Shown here: piece after piece, positions 45,161 to 55,564 of the stretch | Position numbering within the stretch: position 1 is the first letter of the stretch | Layout of the letters: every line of letters begins with the position of its first letter | From: Eutreptiella sp. 'Long Island Sound 2002' | Taxonomy: Eukaryota; Euglenozoa; Euglenophyceae; Eutreptiales; Eutreptiaceae | NCBI GenBank assembly: GCA_964036045.1 | Contig: OZ038381.1 | Location: 110,472,922 to 110,536,921 of the forward strand | Direction: 5' to 3' | DNA: 64,000 nt | The notes under the pieces: generated by a model | Told to the model about the DNA's origin: nothing | The model's input: only the letters and a program-made list of their open reading frames with translations | Databases searched by the model: none | Translations under genes and position numbers: made by a program

Positions 45161-46869
45161 TCTCTGCCCATGGCGATGAGGCTGAGACCGCTGTGGCCAA
45201 GAAGATCATTGAAATGGAGCGCCTGAGGGAGGAGGAGGGTGTTAAATGCTTCGTCGTCATGGCTGCGGATGCCCCCCTCGGAACGAGTATGGGCAGAGCG
45301 GTCAGAGTACTCGCCCCTGATGGAGCTGAGTCCGACAAGCACCTCTTCCCTGAGTCTTGCCTCCAGGACGACTGGACTGACGACTACGCTAAGTCTGAGG
45401 CCTTTGCGGCCGAGTATAGGGCTGTGACCGTCCCTGATGTCCGGCAGAAGTGGCCAAAGGGGCTGACTGAGGAAGATGGCAAGCTCTACCGGAATGGTAA
45501 GCTGCTAGTACCGGAGTCCCGGGTGCTCGAGCTGTGCGAGGCTTGGCACCACCACATGCTGCACCCAGGGGTCAAGAAGCAAGCCCTTGACATGCAGCGC
45601 CGGTTCGAGATGGACCAGATCGGTCTCTACACTGCCATCAAGAGGGTCAGGAAGGGTTGCTCGGTCTGTCAGGCCTGCAATCCCGATAACCGGAACGTCA
45701 AGGGGGAAGCCCAATGGTCCCCGGTTCCTGACCAGCCCATGGAGAGCGTGGCCATGGGCGTCTTCTCCATGCCCGAAGTGCACATTGGCAAGGAGACCTT
45801 TGACTGTGTGGTTCTTTGTGTGGATCGCCACAGTGGCTACGTAGTAGCCGTTCCGGCACGCAAAAAGGGGTTGCTTGCCAAGGAAGTGGCAGTCATGATG
45901 ATTCGTCATTGGCTGACCGTCTTTGACATCCCCCGCACCATTTGCAGTGACCGAGGGCCCAAGTTTACTGGTGGCTGTTTCAAGGCCATGTGTTCCCTCA
46001 TGCGAATACGTCACGCCAAGAGCGTCGCCTATGTCACCCGGTCTGACGGCCGTGCTGAAGTGGCTGGACGGCAGCTGTTCGAGAAGCTGCGCAAGATTCA
46101 CATCACCAATCCACGTCGGAACTGGTTTGAGGAGATGTGGCCGGCTCTGAAGGCCCATCATGACACCCCCACTCCGGGTGGTTTATCCCCTCACCAGATT
46201 CTGTTTGGCAGGGATCCCCTGGGTCGGGGACTTCCCTTGTCTGGTGATGGCATGGCCATGGACGCCAAGGAATTCTTCGCGCGGCAAGAGGCGACGGCGC
46301 GTGACATCCGCCAGCAGCTCGAGAAGGAGCATGCTGAGCGTCAGAAGTCCGCCCCGAGCTCGACAGCGCAGAAGTTCAGGGTGGGAGACCCGGTGTGGGT
46401 GATCAGACCCCGCCCTATGGGCATGCACCGCACCAAAACCTGGTTCACACCTGGAGAGGTGGTCCGCAGGATTGGTGAGGACACCTACCGCATCAAGGTG
46501 GGTCACGGACAGTTCCGGGAGCGCCACGAGAGTCAACTCCGTGTGCGGGAACGCGACCTCCGTGGCCAACATGTGTCCCTGAGCTACGCCGCACATGAGG
46601 CTGATTCAGACGACGATTATGCGGAGCAGGACGACTATACAGTCGAGAAGATCCTGGCTCAGCGTCCGAACGCCTCGGCACCCGGAGGCCTGGAGTTCAA
46701 GGTTCGTTGGCGAGGCTATGGGCCGTCCCACGACACCTGGGAACCCGTCTCCTCGTTCGTGCCGCGGATGAACACTCCCTTCATGGAGTACATCCGCAAG
46801 CACAAAACCAAGATCCATGTCTCGGACTTGGCAGCACTCACCCGGGCGATTGCAGACAGGGGTGCCTGA
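45160..46869 (+). CDS. G2 integrase with chromodomain
   Basis: Open frame 45127-46869. Zinc-binding HHCC: WHHHMLHPG and CSVCQAC (about 45545-45680). Catalytic triad: Asp in CVDRHSGY (45823-45825), Asp in SDRGPKF (45949-45951), Glu in GRAEVAG (46057-46059). LSPHQILFGRDP and a VWVIRPRP region resemble the GPY/F-like C-terminal module. A chromodomain ends the protein (YTVEKILAQ, FKVRWRGYGPSHDTWEPVSS; about 46640-46760), which in chromoviruses directs integration to marked heterochromatin. The stop is TGA at 46867-46869. This is the best-preserved part of G2. Confidence 0.9.
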   Translation: MSAHGDEAETAVAKKIIEMERLREEEGVKCFVVMAADAPLGTSMGRAVRVLAPDGAESDKHLFPESCLQDDWTDDYAKSEAFAAEYRAVTVPDVRQKWPKGLTEEDGKLYRNGKLLVPESRVLELCEAWHHHMLHPGVKKQALDMQRRFEMDQIGLYTAIKRVRKGCSVCQACNPDNRNVKGEAQWSPVPDQPMESVAMGVFSMPEVHIGKETFDCVVLCVDRHSGYVVAVPARKKGLLAKEVAVMMIRHWLTVFDIPRTICSDRGPKFTGGCFKAMCSLMRIRHAKSVAYVTRSDGRAEVAGRQLFEKLRKIHITNPRRNWFEEMWPALKAHHDTPTPGGLSPHQILFGRDPLGRGLPLSGDGMAMDAKEFFARQEATARDIRQQLEKEHAERQKSAPSSTAQKFRVGDPVWVIRPRPMGMHRTKTWFTPGEVVRRIGEDTYRIKVGHGQFRERHESQLRVRERDLRGQHVSLSYAAHEADSDDDYAEQDDYTVEKILAQRPNASAPGGLEFKVRWRGYGPSHDTWEPVSSFVPRMNTPFMEYIRKHKTKIHVSDLAALTRAIADRGA

Positions 46870-48341
46870 TCAGCGCCCTGAGCTCTCCCCTGATGCATTT
46901 TGAGCGCTTGTGAGGTCGACGGATCGTCCCTTGCTTGCTTGCTCTCTTCCATCTTCCGGTGACCTGCCTTCAGAGTGGCCATATACCCCCCCCCTTAAAT
47001 CCAGAGGAGGATGGCCCCTCTCTTCTACTTCTATTAGTCACTCCCCCCCTGCTGAATCCTTGGGAAACCAGGTAGGGCGACTGACTTGACCTTTTTTTCG
47101 ATCTCTTAGGGCCTTGAAGCCCATACGACGTTGCGCAACGGATGCCGCTGTCATCGGCATTGCGATTTTTTTGGTGTGTGGTCTGGTTCCATGGCACTTG
47201 CGGAATCCAGACCAGTCTACGTGTGTCTGCAGACTATATATGGCCTGAACTCAGGCGTTTTCCTGTCCACCCTCCTGCATTGCCTTATCCTAACCAGGGC
47301 GTGGTTTGGCGCTCTATCCAGAGTGTGTTTACACGCCTATTACCCCGCTTATTGCTTGTTTTTCTGTTCCCCAGGATATGTGCATCTGTATGTTAAGTGT
47401 TGTCAGCCCATCACTGAGTGTGGACTGTTTTTCCCCCAAGGGGATGCGAATCGGAATACGAAGGTGCCCTGAGTCGCCGTTTACATGCTTTTACATAAGA
47501 TCCAGCCTGGACCAGTACCTAAGTACAGATTCTTCTGTTTGAGTTCCCGTGATACCGTGTGCCCTATTTGCTGTGATGTGGAGATCCTGATGGCGCCAGG
47601 CGGGAAGCCCAGTTGCCTGACTACACTCCCAGCGGTCCGCCACTGTCAGTCCCAGTGTGAGCCTACCGACTCGCAGACGCACTTGCAGTCGGGTGGCGAC
47701 CTCCGGTGTTCCTGACCTCGTTCAGTCTGCCTGGGAAACCGGTGGTTTGAGGAGTCGACGCCTCCGCCCACACTGCATGAGGACTCCCTCATGTATGGCC
47801 TTCGTGGTAATAGGGCGAGGGAAAAGACAGCCTTGATGCCCGATCCCTTAAGGAGGAGCTCGTTCGGCTGTACCACTCTGGACTCGCGTCGTGGATATGG
47901 ACATGGTGCGCCCGAGGAAGGACCCGTGGGGACTCTCCCCCAGCCGGCGGGCCTTGGGAAGCCTGGGGTAGCCTGATGGATCTTTGTGGTCGCTTTCGAC
48001 CTGTGGGACCACCTCGGTCGTCGTGTGACGCCTATGTTGGCCGTGTATGCCACTGCCACTGTGGTGGTGACCGTCGCAGCCGGCACCCGGTGCGCCTGGT
48101 ATGGGTTAACGGGTCCTTTGGATGCCGAACAATCGCCGCCAGGACCTGGGACTTGATACTTGATACTATACTTGCAGTTACTAACAGCTACAGCACCGTA
48201 CCTGTCTTACTGTGGGATTTGGGCGGCCTAACCTGCAAATTAGCCTGAAGTGAGGATGTGACACCCCCCCCCTTCAGGCGATGGTCCTGGGTACCCGCTG
48301 CCATGCTTGGGTGTTATCGAGCCCCCCCCAGGGTTTGCTCT
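46870..48341 (+). other. G2 3' noncoding region
   Basis: About 1.5 kb between integrase and the polypurine tract. Only short frames without recognisable features; C-rich runs at 46987-46996, 48266-48274 and 48322-48329. Confidence 0.6.
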
Positions 48342-48352
48342 AAGGAGGGGGG
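48342..48352 (+). promoter_or_regulatory. G2 polypurine tract
   Basis: AAGGAGGGGGG directly before the 3' LTR; the expected RNase H-resistant primer for plus-strand synthesis. Confidence 0.8.
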
Positions 48353-51300
48353 TGAAGCGGTACCCAGAACCCCATGACCAACCGGTCTCCGTGTGCCCAC
48401 TAACCCCATGTACGGAGGGGAGGACGCCCGGTGAAGCCCGGTGAGAGCCCGGCAGGAGCGTGTCCCTTGCCGTAAAGCCCCCGTGACGGCATTCCGGCCA
48501 CTTGGGGCATGTTACCATGTACCGGGAAACTGCCATTTGCCGGTATCTTACTATTTCACGCCAATCTGCCCCGCACCGCCTTCGGCCGTCGATTCGGCAA
48601 CCTAACCCTAACAACAGATGTAGGTAAGACGTGTTTATGTGAGAGATCTGGGCATTTCAGCTATTAGCGGCCGCATCGGCAACCGATGCGTCGCCCGCTG
48701 AGATTTACACATCAGAATATCAGGAATCAACAGGGTTTTATTTTCATATTGTTTCCGTAAATTTTCACGCTTCCGTTCTGATAATCAATGTTTTGACTGC
48801 TGGCGGTTGGCTCGCGACTTTAGCGTAACCGCCAGTTTAACTGTTTTTTACAGACATTTTAGCGCAATCCGTGACGAAGACTCTAAAGTCTTCAGGAATT
48901 GCATTGATGCATCTGCAATTTTCACATTGTACACTCGCAACCTTAATCCGAATTTTTCAGGATGTCGAAATCAGATTTTCGACTTCGACATCCCCGCACT
49001 TGAGTTGACCTCTTTCGAGTGGACCTACGTGCTTCCCTATGCACGAATCAACTTTCCTTTTGTCTTGCCCTCCATTTGTCTTAGAGATATGGGCAAAACA
49101 AAGTTGATTCGTGAGGCCATTTGTGACGGTCATATCTCGTGCTGCTTGCGAGGAATGACAATAAGGAAGCATGGGATGTATTCACAATACTCCCGACGTA
49201 ATTTAGGAAGCTTTATACGCCTTGCGTCTCCACACGTGCGCGCTAGCGTAATGGATCATGGTCAAGAGGGTAGAGTTTGCGTTATAACTCTTTGGCCATG
49301 ATATTGCGTGCGTTAAGATAATTTTGGAGTGTAGCGCGCGAGTGTTGGTGTTGCATAGGAACTTTCTTTGAGTTCCTATGAGCGATTGACACAAAGTTAT
49401 GCCCTTGGAGGGGCATGACATATCGTGGGGGAAGCTACCGTTTTGGGCAGTATGTGGTATGTGCCATGTGTTGTATTGCGTGCCCATTTGGCGGGTTTGG
49501 CTAAGAGCGACACACCCACCAATGGACCTCATTTTGCACGAAGCCCTTCCTTATACTCCCCACGATCAATTGCAAGCCTAACCTTCGTGGAGGGAAGCTT
49601 GTGTGGCGATCCCAAAGCGATGCGTTGGGAGCAAGGTGTGTGTTTTGCAATTTTCCATATTTTCATGTGCCCACTTGGGAAGTAGCGCTCGTGACCTTTC
49701 AAAGCGCCCCAAGTGGAGCACATATGTGAAATCGAAGGTCATTGGTGTCAAGTCATTGTGTTTAGAAGGATTGGTCGATTACTCAATCCAAGCGGAAGAT
49801 ATTATAATATATTTGTGCGCCTTTCAAGGCCCTTGTGGGTGTTGTTTCGCCAATATTGCTGTTTTTTGCCCGTCATGATGTCAAGTGGCGACCGTGTATC
49901 TCAACGTTGCGCTCAATTGACATCATGTTCCAAGTATGTTATGAGGGTACATACCTCGGTGCCCAACATATCTTGGACCCGGCGAATAACTCCTCTTGGG
50001 CTTGGCATACCGTGGCCGCCATGTTGGCGATTTGGGACTATCCCAAATCATGGGCTCACTTGGCGACCCTGCCATTCCCAAAACCGGAGGAGTTGGGCGA
50101 CGCCCAAAAGATATGTTGGACACATATGACTTGATACCAATCCTATGGCACACTCCGGTCCAAGTCGGGCATGTGCTCCATTTGCCCCAACCATGAGTGT
50201 GCGCATTTTCGGCCATTTTGAGCAATTTTCCACATTTTCTTCCCGCCGTGCACCGTGTTCAGCCACCTCGTGCACGCCGGACTCATGGACCAATGGACCA
50301 TATATGACATGGGTGTTAAGGACATTGGTCCCCATGGTTCACACACCACGTGAGCGAGGCGGAGCAACCTTCGATAAGGTGCTAGCCCAAAGTGAGTGTG
50401 GACAATTTTGCCATTTTGGCATTTGTGGACCCAATTGGGATTGTCACCACGCCAAGTGGCATGGAGATCTTTGAGAGCCAAGGGCATGGGAGTCTTCGTT
50501 GAACTCCAGGTGGATTGCGTATGGAATGGCGGATCGGATCTTCAAGCCGGCGTGGAGATATACTATTGAGAGCACCCCCGAATTTTGGCTCATTTCGAGC
50601 AGCCAAAATGACCCCCTTTTCGGACCCCAAATTCACCCCCCCGTGTGGTCAATTGGCGGCCCCGTATCTCTCTGCTCACAGGAAGCCCGGACAAAATTTC
50701 AGGTTGTAAACTCAGATATAAGTCCTAGGTCCTGCATCCTATCCTGTGAGCCATTGGCCTTGCCCTGGCCGGGCGAGCCATGCGTGGAAATGACGCCAAT
50801 TTTGGTGATTCAGGCATCATGACCCCACTTGACGAACCCGTGTTGCCCTGATGCCGGGACCTCAGAGAGAACCAGGTTGGGTGAGGGCTCCAGAAAGTTT
50901 GTACTCGAAGGGCATAGGGTCCGTTGCCTCGTCCCTACCTCTGGCGGGTCCGGACGAGGGGTCAAGTTTTGAGAATTTTGAGCTAATATCAGTTTGGGCT
51001 GAAACGGCCCATTCCAGCTACCAACTCCTAGGGGATAATGGCGGGGCCAGATCTGTGGCTCAGAGGGGTGTTGGGACCTGCCGTTAAGGGAGCATAGGGA
51101 GCTACTGTCGGTTGGCCTTGGAGCCCCTTGGTTTTCAGGAACTCGCTTGTGGCTGGGCGGGACACCCCCCTATTGGCAGGGTTTCAGGGTCCGGACTGAG
51201 CAGGGCATGGGTTGTGTTTGAGCCCTCGCCCCCACCAGCCAGTGAGAGGGGGAGACCTGGGATTGGGATACGAGTTGGGACTGAGTGTCTATTGTCCTGT

Positions 51301-51523
51301 GATGCCCTTACCCCAGTCCAATCTTCACCCCATGTGTAAATATCCTGATGTGTTGCTGTACATACTTTTGTTCCCTTGTTTTAGAGTGGCAAGGATCCTG
51401 AAATGCTTTGTCACATGACATGAGCGCAATGATGCCCCTGTGAGCGTAGTGCTTTGCCTGCCTGCTCACTTGTGCGTGTCCACCGCAGCGTCCCGTGGCC
51501 AGGCCCCCCACGGGAACGCGTCA
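48353..51523 (+). repeat. G2 3' LTR (3171 bp)
   Basis: Same length and TG...CA ends as 34022-37192. Followed by CCAG and the continuation of G1 RT. Confidence 0.93.
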
Positions 51524-52579
51524 CCAGATGCCGCTGCATGAGGACTCCAGGGCATGCACAGCAACTCCGCTTGGGATGATGCAATGGGAGGTAGTTCCTA
51601 TGGGAGCCAAGAACGGGAATGCCGCCTTTCAACACATGATAGAGGATCTCCTACAACGCGTACGAGATTTTGCCGACCCGTTTGTGGATGATATCATTAT
51701 TGGGTTGGGCACCGAGGACATGACTGAGGACGAGCTCATTGAGGCGGATGAGAAGGACATGTGCCAAGTTTTTGGGGTCTTGGACACGCACAGCATGGTG
51801 TGCAAGCCCACAAAGACCTCGCTCTTTGTGAGAGAAGTTGAGTTCGCTGGACATGTGTGTGACCAGGTCACAGGCAACGCTGACCCATTGCAGCAGTCAC
51901 ATGGGCGCTCAAGGCGCTTAGCGCGTGAACGTAGATCAGAATGTAGAGATACTCAGATTGTTGATTGATCAATCAATGTTTTGTATGTTTAATGCTTCAA
52001 AATACATTTCATTTTGTCTGTAGGCACTATGAAGGGTCCTACAGCGAAATCAGTGTGATTCGCTTTGTAGTGCCCGTTTACTTCGCCAGTGGCCTGCTAC
52101 ACCCATGCCCGGGAAATTGGCAGCTCTACGCCATTGGGAAAAACCCCAAACCAACAGTGAACTGCGGTCCTTCATGGAATTTTGCAATTATTATTCGGGA
52201 TATGTTCAAATTCATGCGGATCTCTCCGGGCCTCTCTACAAGATGCTACAGCTGGGCACCTTCGATGGTCGCAAGGGAAGCAAGAAAAAACTGGCATGGA
52301 CGACCGAAGCCGAAGAGGCGTTCGGCAGGTTGAAGGAACGACTATTCAGTCAATTTGGTCTTTTCTTGGTGGACCTGGACAAGGGATTTGTGCTGCGCTC
52401 GGACGCCTCGGACCATGCCGTGGGGGCAGTCCTTGAGCAAGTCCGGTGCGATGGCATGCATGTCCCGCTGGCCTTTTGGAGTCGAGTCTTGGCGGAAGGC
52501 CAACGTCAGACGTGGACCGCAAGGGAAAAGGAGACTTATGCCATTGTGTGCGCGCTCCGGAAATTGTCGGGCCACATCG
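51524..52579 (+). mobile_element. G1 segment 2 (RT palm/thumb and start of RNase H)
   Basis: Resumes G1 after G2. The joined frame continues from GYHQ with MPLHEDSRACTA, then VVPMGAKNGNAAFQ, the catalytic FVDD at 51681-51692, and FAGHV. An insertion of about 200 bp (about 51880-52100) interrupts the connection domain. LAALRHWEKPQTNSELRSFM then opens RNase H: LRSDASDHAVGAVLEQ and TAREKETYAIVCAL. It stops at GHI where G3 is inserted. TSD of G3 (CATCG) is 52575-52579. Confidence 0.9.
51880..52100 (+). other. Small insertion in G1 RT connection region
   Basis: In G2, FAGHVVGNGQ runs directly into PGRVAAIEHWEK; in G1 the matching pieces are separated by about 200 bp of AT-richer sequence with stops (for example TTGTTGATTGATCAATCAAT near 51957-51976). 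Ends and duplication were not resolved. It may be a MITE or an imperfect gap repair. Confidence 0.5.
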
Positions 52580-53290
52580 AGTAAGAAAAAGTCACCACCA
52601 TGTCTTTCTTGGAGGGCTTGATCCAGGCCAAGCCCCCCTTAAAACCCTTTTGTTGATGCTAAGACAAACGTAAGTGTTTTTATCTCTCTTTTGTAGCCTA
52701 AAGTACACTTTCTCAAAGTAACTAGGGTTGTGACCCTAGCCCCCCCATGAAGTTCGCCCCTACCGCTCAACTGGGCGGAGGTACCTTCCTTCATGGAGGA
52801 CATACCAAAATAAATCAGGCATTTCCTGCTTGTTGGCCTTGGAGGTTAAGCCTAGTGGTCTCCCACCCCAAGACCCCTATACTCAATTGTTTCTACCACT
52901 TATTGTGGTCCTACTTTGTAACTGTTTCTGAATTCAGTTGCATGGCCAAGTCATTTTCTGTGTGGTCCTGACATCTATGCCTCTCAGTCCTAACCAGCAC
53001 CATTTCAGCCAAAAGAGTGCACATGAAGTGCCTAATGCAACCTCTGAGGCTAGAGTCTGACCAATTTTCATATAAAATCTTTTGTATTATCCATTTGTGA
53101 TTGAATCTATGTGCATAAACCTGCTTTGTCTATCTGCAGCCCTTCTGTGTTACACTGGATTCCAAAACCAATCATTGATTCGATCCACATCCTCTTATTG
53201 CTCTACTTGCTGCTTTGGTTTGGGTTTTCAACTACAAAACCTGCAGGACATCATCAAAATACCTAGGGCATAAAGCAAGGACATCTTTCC
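52580..53290 (+). repeat. G3 5' LTR (711 bp)
   Basis: Placed by the 5-bp duplication, the LTR begins AGTAAGAAAAAGTC and ends ATCTTTCC here (ATCTTTCT in the 3' copy). It thus lacks the usual TG...CA ends and would have AG...CT inverted ends. A TATAAAA lies at 53071-53077, about 210 bp before the LTR end. Confidence 0.92.
53071..53077 (+). promoter_or_regulatory. TATA box of G3 5' LTR
   Basis: TATAAAA in the AT-rich part of the LTR, repeated in the 3' LTR at 63546-63552. A polymerase II start about 30 bases downstream would leave about 180 bases of R/U5; the start was not determined. Confidence 0.45.
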
Positions 53291-53302
53291 GGTAGCAGAG
53301 AC
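53291..53302 (+). promoter_or_regulatory. G3 primer binding site (initiator Met tRNA-like)
   Basis: GGTAGCAGAGAC directly after the LTR resembles the plant iMet primer site TGGTATCAGAGC except for the first T and an internal T to G. Confidence 0.5.
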
Positions 53303-53371
53303 AGTCCCTTGTGACCTTTTGAACCGACCCTGAGAAGAAGTGCAGAACAAAAGCTCAACAACAAGTTCATC

Positions 53372-55564
53372 ATGTCCACGCCAAGCGTCAGGACCTGGCC
53401 TATCCGAACTGTCCAAGTACAAATCGGCAGCATGGCCCACCCAATGAGTGAACCACCTCGCCGAGCTCCACATCATCTCAGCGGCGCATCTGGGTCCCAA
53501 GGAGATCCAGAACGCAGAAGGGCGGAAGAGAATAAAGGCCTTACCACCGAGGACTTAGCAGCACACGGTGGAGACAGCTACAGTCACCTCCACAGACGTG
53601 TAGCTGCCTCAATATCCGGATCAAATTGTCCGGCTTCATCCTCAGCTGCCATTGAAGGACCTGAGGAGTATGAGGAGCTGAAGCAGAAGATGGATGAGTA
53701 CATCCTACATCAGGAGTACTACAAATTCATCCGTGGGGAAGATGGAGAGGAGCCACTGGCTGTACACGGATCCATACCACGTACAGGCCTAGGGTCCTGC
53801 GCGCGCTCGGGTCCTCCGTCCACTGCATCCCTGCCAAGACGAACAAGACCTGAGTATCCAAGACCATGTTATCCAACCCCAAGGGCTCCCGAAGTGGGCC
53901 CAACACGAGTCGAAGAACAACATCATCCAAGGCCAACCTACGGAGCCCTGGATCACACGGCCGAGCTGTTGGCCAAACTCCTGTCTGGATCAGAAGATCC
54001 AGATGTGACGGCCCTATCAGAGGCCATTAAGGCAAAGCTGGGTATTGCTGAACCCTTACCCAAGCCTGAGTTGCCCTCTCTCTCTCCAGGGCTGAGTACC
54101 CTGGCCGAAGATCTCAAGAGATCAAGGGTCTCAAGGCTGTTGCCTAAGGTCACCTGCCCCAGCTTCTTTCACCCCCGTGCCAGGACAGTGCCTATGGCTG
54201 ATCTACAGGACGTGCCTGTCACAGAGAGTGAGAGAAGAGGACCGTCAGCCCTGGCCCCTCTTGCCGGCGTGTCGCCTACAGGCCTAACTCCGGGGGCTGG
54301 GAAGACGGGCAGACCAATTGCCCAGGCGAACATCCAGCTGGAACTGCCGGAGTTCGACCCCAAAAATCTGCCTGAATGGGCAGAAGAATTTGCAGAGTTC
54401 CTTTTGTTGACTGGCCAATCCCATGTGGATGTGGCCACCAAATGTTCACTGCTAAAACGCTCATGCAAAAAGAAATTTTTGCAAAAACAGGTCAAACAGA
54501 TTGTGAAAACCTGTTCTACTTGGGCAGAGGTACTCCTGAGGTTAGAGAAAACATTCCCAGTCTATGAGACTGACCTCAGCGTACGCACACAGATCGAGGA
54601 GCTACCTATGCTCCCGGAGTTTCCATCCGCTGCGCGAATTTCTGAGAATGTGTGCGACTTGGAGTACTTATTTTCGAGGATGAACGTGGGCTCCTACGGA
54701 GCCACTGAGCCCCACCTGTGGCTCATGAGTAAGATCCCCCAGCGTACGTGGGATGATTGCCGCTCCACCTCTGAGAGGAAGAGCAGGACCCACTCGTACG
54801 ATACACTGGTGGATCTCTTGATTGAGCTAGCTCTTGAGAGAGAGAATGACTCCCACATGGAGAAATTCCTCAAGAAGCATTTGGGACGAGGTGGTACCCC
54901 TACCCCCGAACGTGGCGAAGGGAAGGGGCATAAAAATCCCACTAACACCAACCAGGGAGGTGGTAAAGGGAGGGGCAACCTACGTGCAATGAACGAGGTT
55001 CCAACTGATGCAGGCACACCCCCCCTGTTTAACTGCCGACCTGTCAATGACAAGGGGGGACCTTGTCATGCCTCTGACTGCAATCTCCGCAGTGGCTGTA
55101 TGCTGCAGATGAAACGTCAGCAGCATACTAAAGATGGGAAAACTGTGACCCATCAGGACCACTTCAGGTGTACCATCACCTGTGGTTACTGTGGCAAACG
55201 TCGTCACTATGAGGACGAATGCCACATCAAGAAACGCGAGAGTGACAAACTCAAGCGTCAGGAGGCGGAGCGCCAGAAGACCCAGACGCCCGCCAGAAAT
55301 CCCCCGAATGAGGATAAAGGTAAAGGAGGTGGCAAGGGGGGTGGCAAAACTGGACCCCCTAACCCCCAGAGGCGCTCATCAGCGCCTGTTGCTACACCCA
55401 CTCCTGCTGCTACACCCGCTCCTGCCGCAGGTGTCCCCCAGAAGCGCCCCCAAGGGGATAATGCTACCCCTGAGGGGAATAGTTCTAAGAAGAGGCGCTT
55501 GGCCTGGATGGCCAAGTCCCTCATGGCTGCAGGGGTGGATGTGAAATTCCCTGATGAGGAATAG
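53372..55564 (+). CDS. G3 Gag
   Basis: 730 residues from ATG 53372 (MSTPSVRTWPIRTVQVQIGS) to TAG at 55562-55564. The N-terminal ~300 residues are Pro/Ser-rich and poorly structured. A capsid-like domain follows (about 54330-54880; LELPEFDPKNLPEWAEEFAE, LWLMSKIPQRTWDDC), comparable to retrotransposon Gag capsids. A canonical CX2CX4HX4C knuckle (CGYCGKRRHYEDEC, about 55180-55225) is preceded by an extra Cys/His-rich stretch (CHASDCNLRSGC). A basic, Pro/Ala-rich tail ends the protein. The TAG is followed by GGGGGCGGC and the frame continues into protease. Confidence 0.9.
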   Translation: MSTPSVRTWPIRTVQVQIGSMAHPMSEPPRRAPHHLSGASGSQGDPERRRAEENKGLTTEDLAAHGGDSYSHLHRRVAASISGSNCPASSSAAIEGPEEYEELKQKMDEYILHQEYYKFIRGEDGEEPLAVHGSIPRTGLGSCARSGPPSTASLPRRTRPEYPRPCYPTPRAPEVGPTRVEEQHHPRPTYGALDHTAELLAKLLSGSEDPDVTALSEAIKAKLGIAEPLPKPELPSLSPGLSTLAEDLKRSRVSRLLPKVTCPSFFHPRARTVPMADLQDVPVTESERRGPSALAPLAGVSPTGLTPGAGKTGRPIAQANIQLELPEFDPKNLPEWAEEFAEFLLLTGQSHVDVATKCSLLKRSCKKKFLQKQVKQIVKTCSTWAEVLLRLEKTFPVYETDLSVRTQIEELPMLPEFPSAARISENVCDLEYLFSRMNVGSYGATEPHLWLMSKIPQRTWDDCRSTSERKSRTHSYDTLVDLLIELALERENDSHMEKFLKKHLGRGGTPTPERGEGKGHKNPTNTNQGGGKGRGNLRAMNEVPTDAGTPPLFNCRPVNDKGGPCHASDCNLRSGCMLQMKRQQHTKDGKTVTHQDHFRCTITCGYCGKRRHYEDECHIKKRESDKLKRQEAERQKTQTPARNPPNEDKGKGGGKGGGKTGPPNPQRRSSAPVATPTPAATPAPAAGVPQKRPQGDNATPEGNSSKKRRLAWMAKSLMAAGVDVKFPDEE
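55562..55564 (+). promoter_or_regulatory. Candidate UAG readthrough site, Gag/Pol
   Basis: GAA TAG GGG GGC GGC: a single UAG between Gag and protease in one continuous frame. Purine-rich GC-rich sequence right after the stop resembles the arrangement used by gammaretroviruses for Gag-Pol readthrough. Downstream structure was not computed. Confidence 0.55.

Larger units (their letters stand above)
34022..51523 (+). mobile_element. Ty3/Gypsy chromovirus G2, full length with LTRs, 17.5 kb
   Basis: Canonical TG...CA LTRs of equal length (3171 bp), a polypurine tract before the 3' LTR, and a target duplication. Internal order: leader, long Gag (37527-41891), protease, Dam-like domain, RT, RNase H (to about 45160), integrase with HHCC and DDE, chromodomain (end 46869), then 1.5 kb noncoding. 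Inserted in the RT of G1. It is not coding-competent: stops at 39126, 40695, 40836, 44885 and 44999, and frame changes near 42160, 43250 and 45150. The total length is large for a Gypsy element. Confidence 0.93.

Noticed and set aside
47976-48248. 90-residue frame in the G2 3' region, possible extra ORF
   Set aside because: Short, no motif, C-rich context; not distinguishable from chance.
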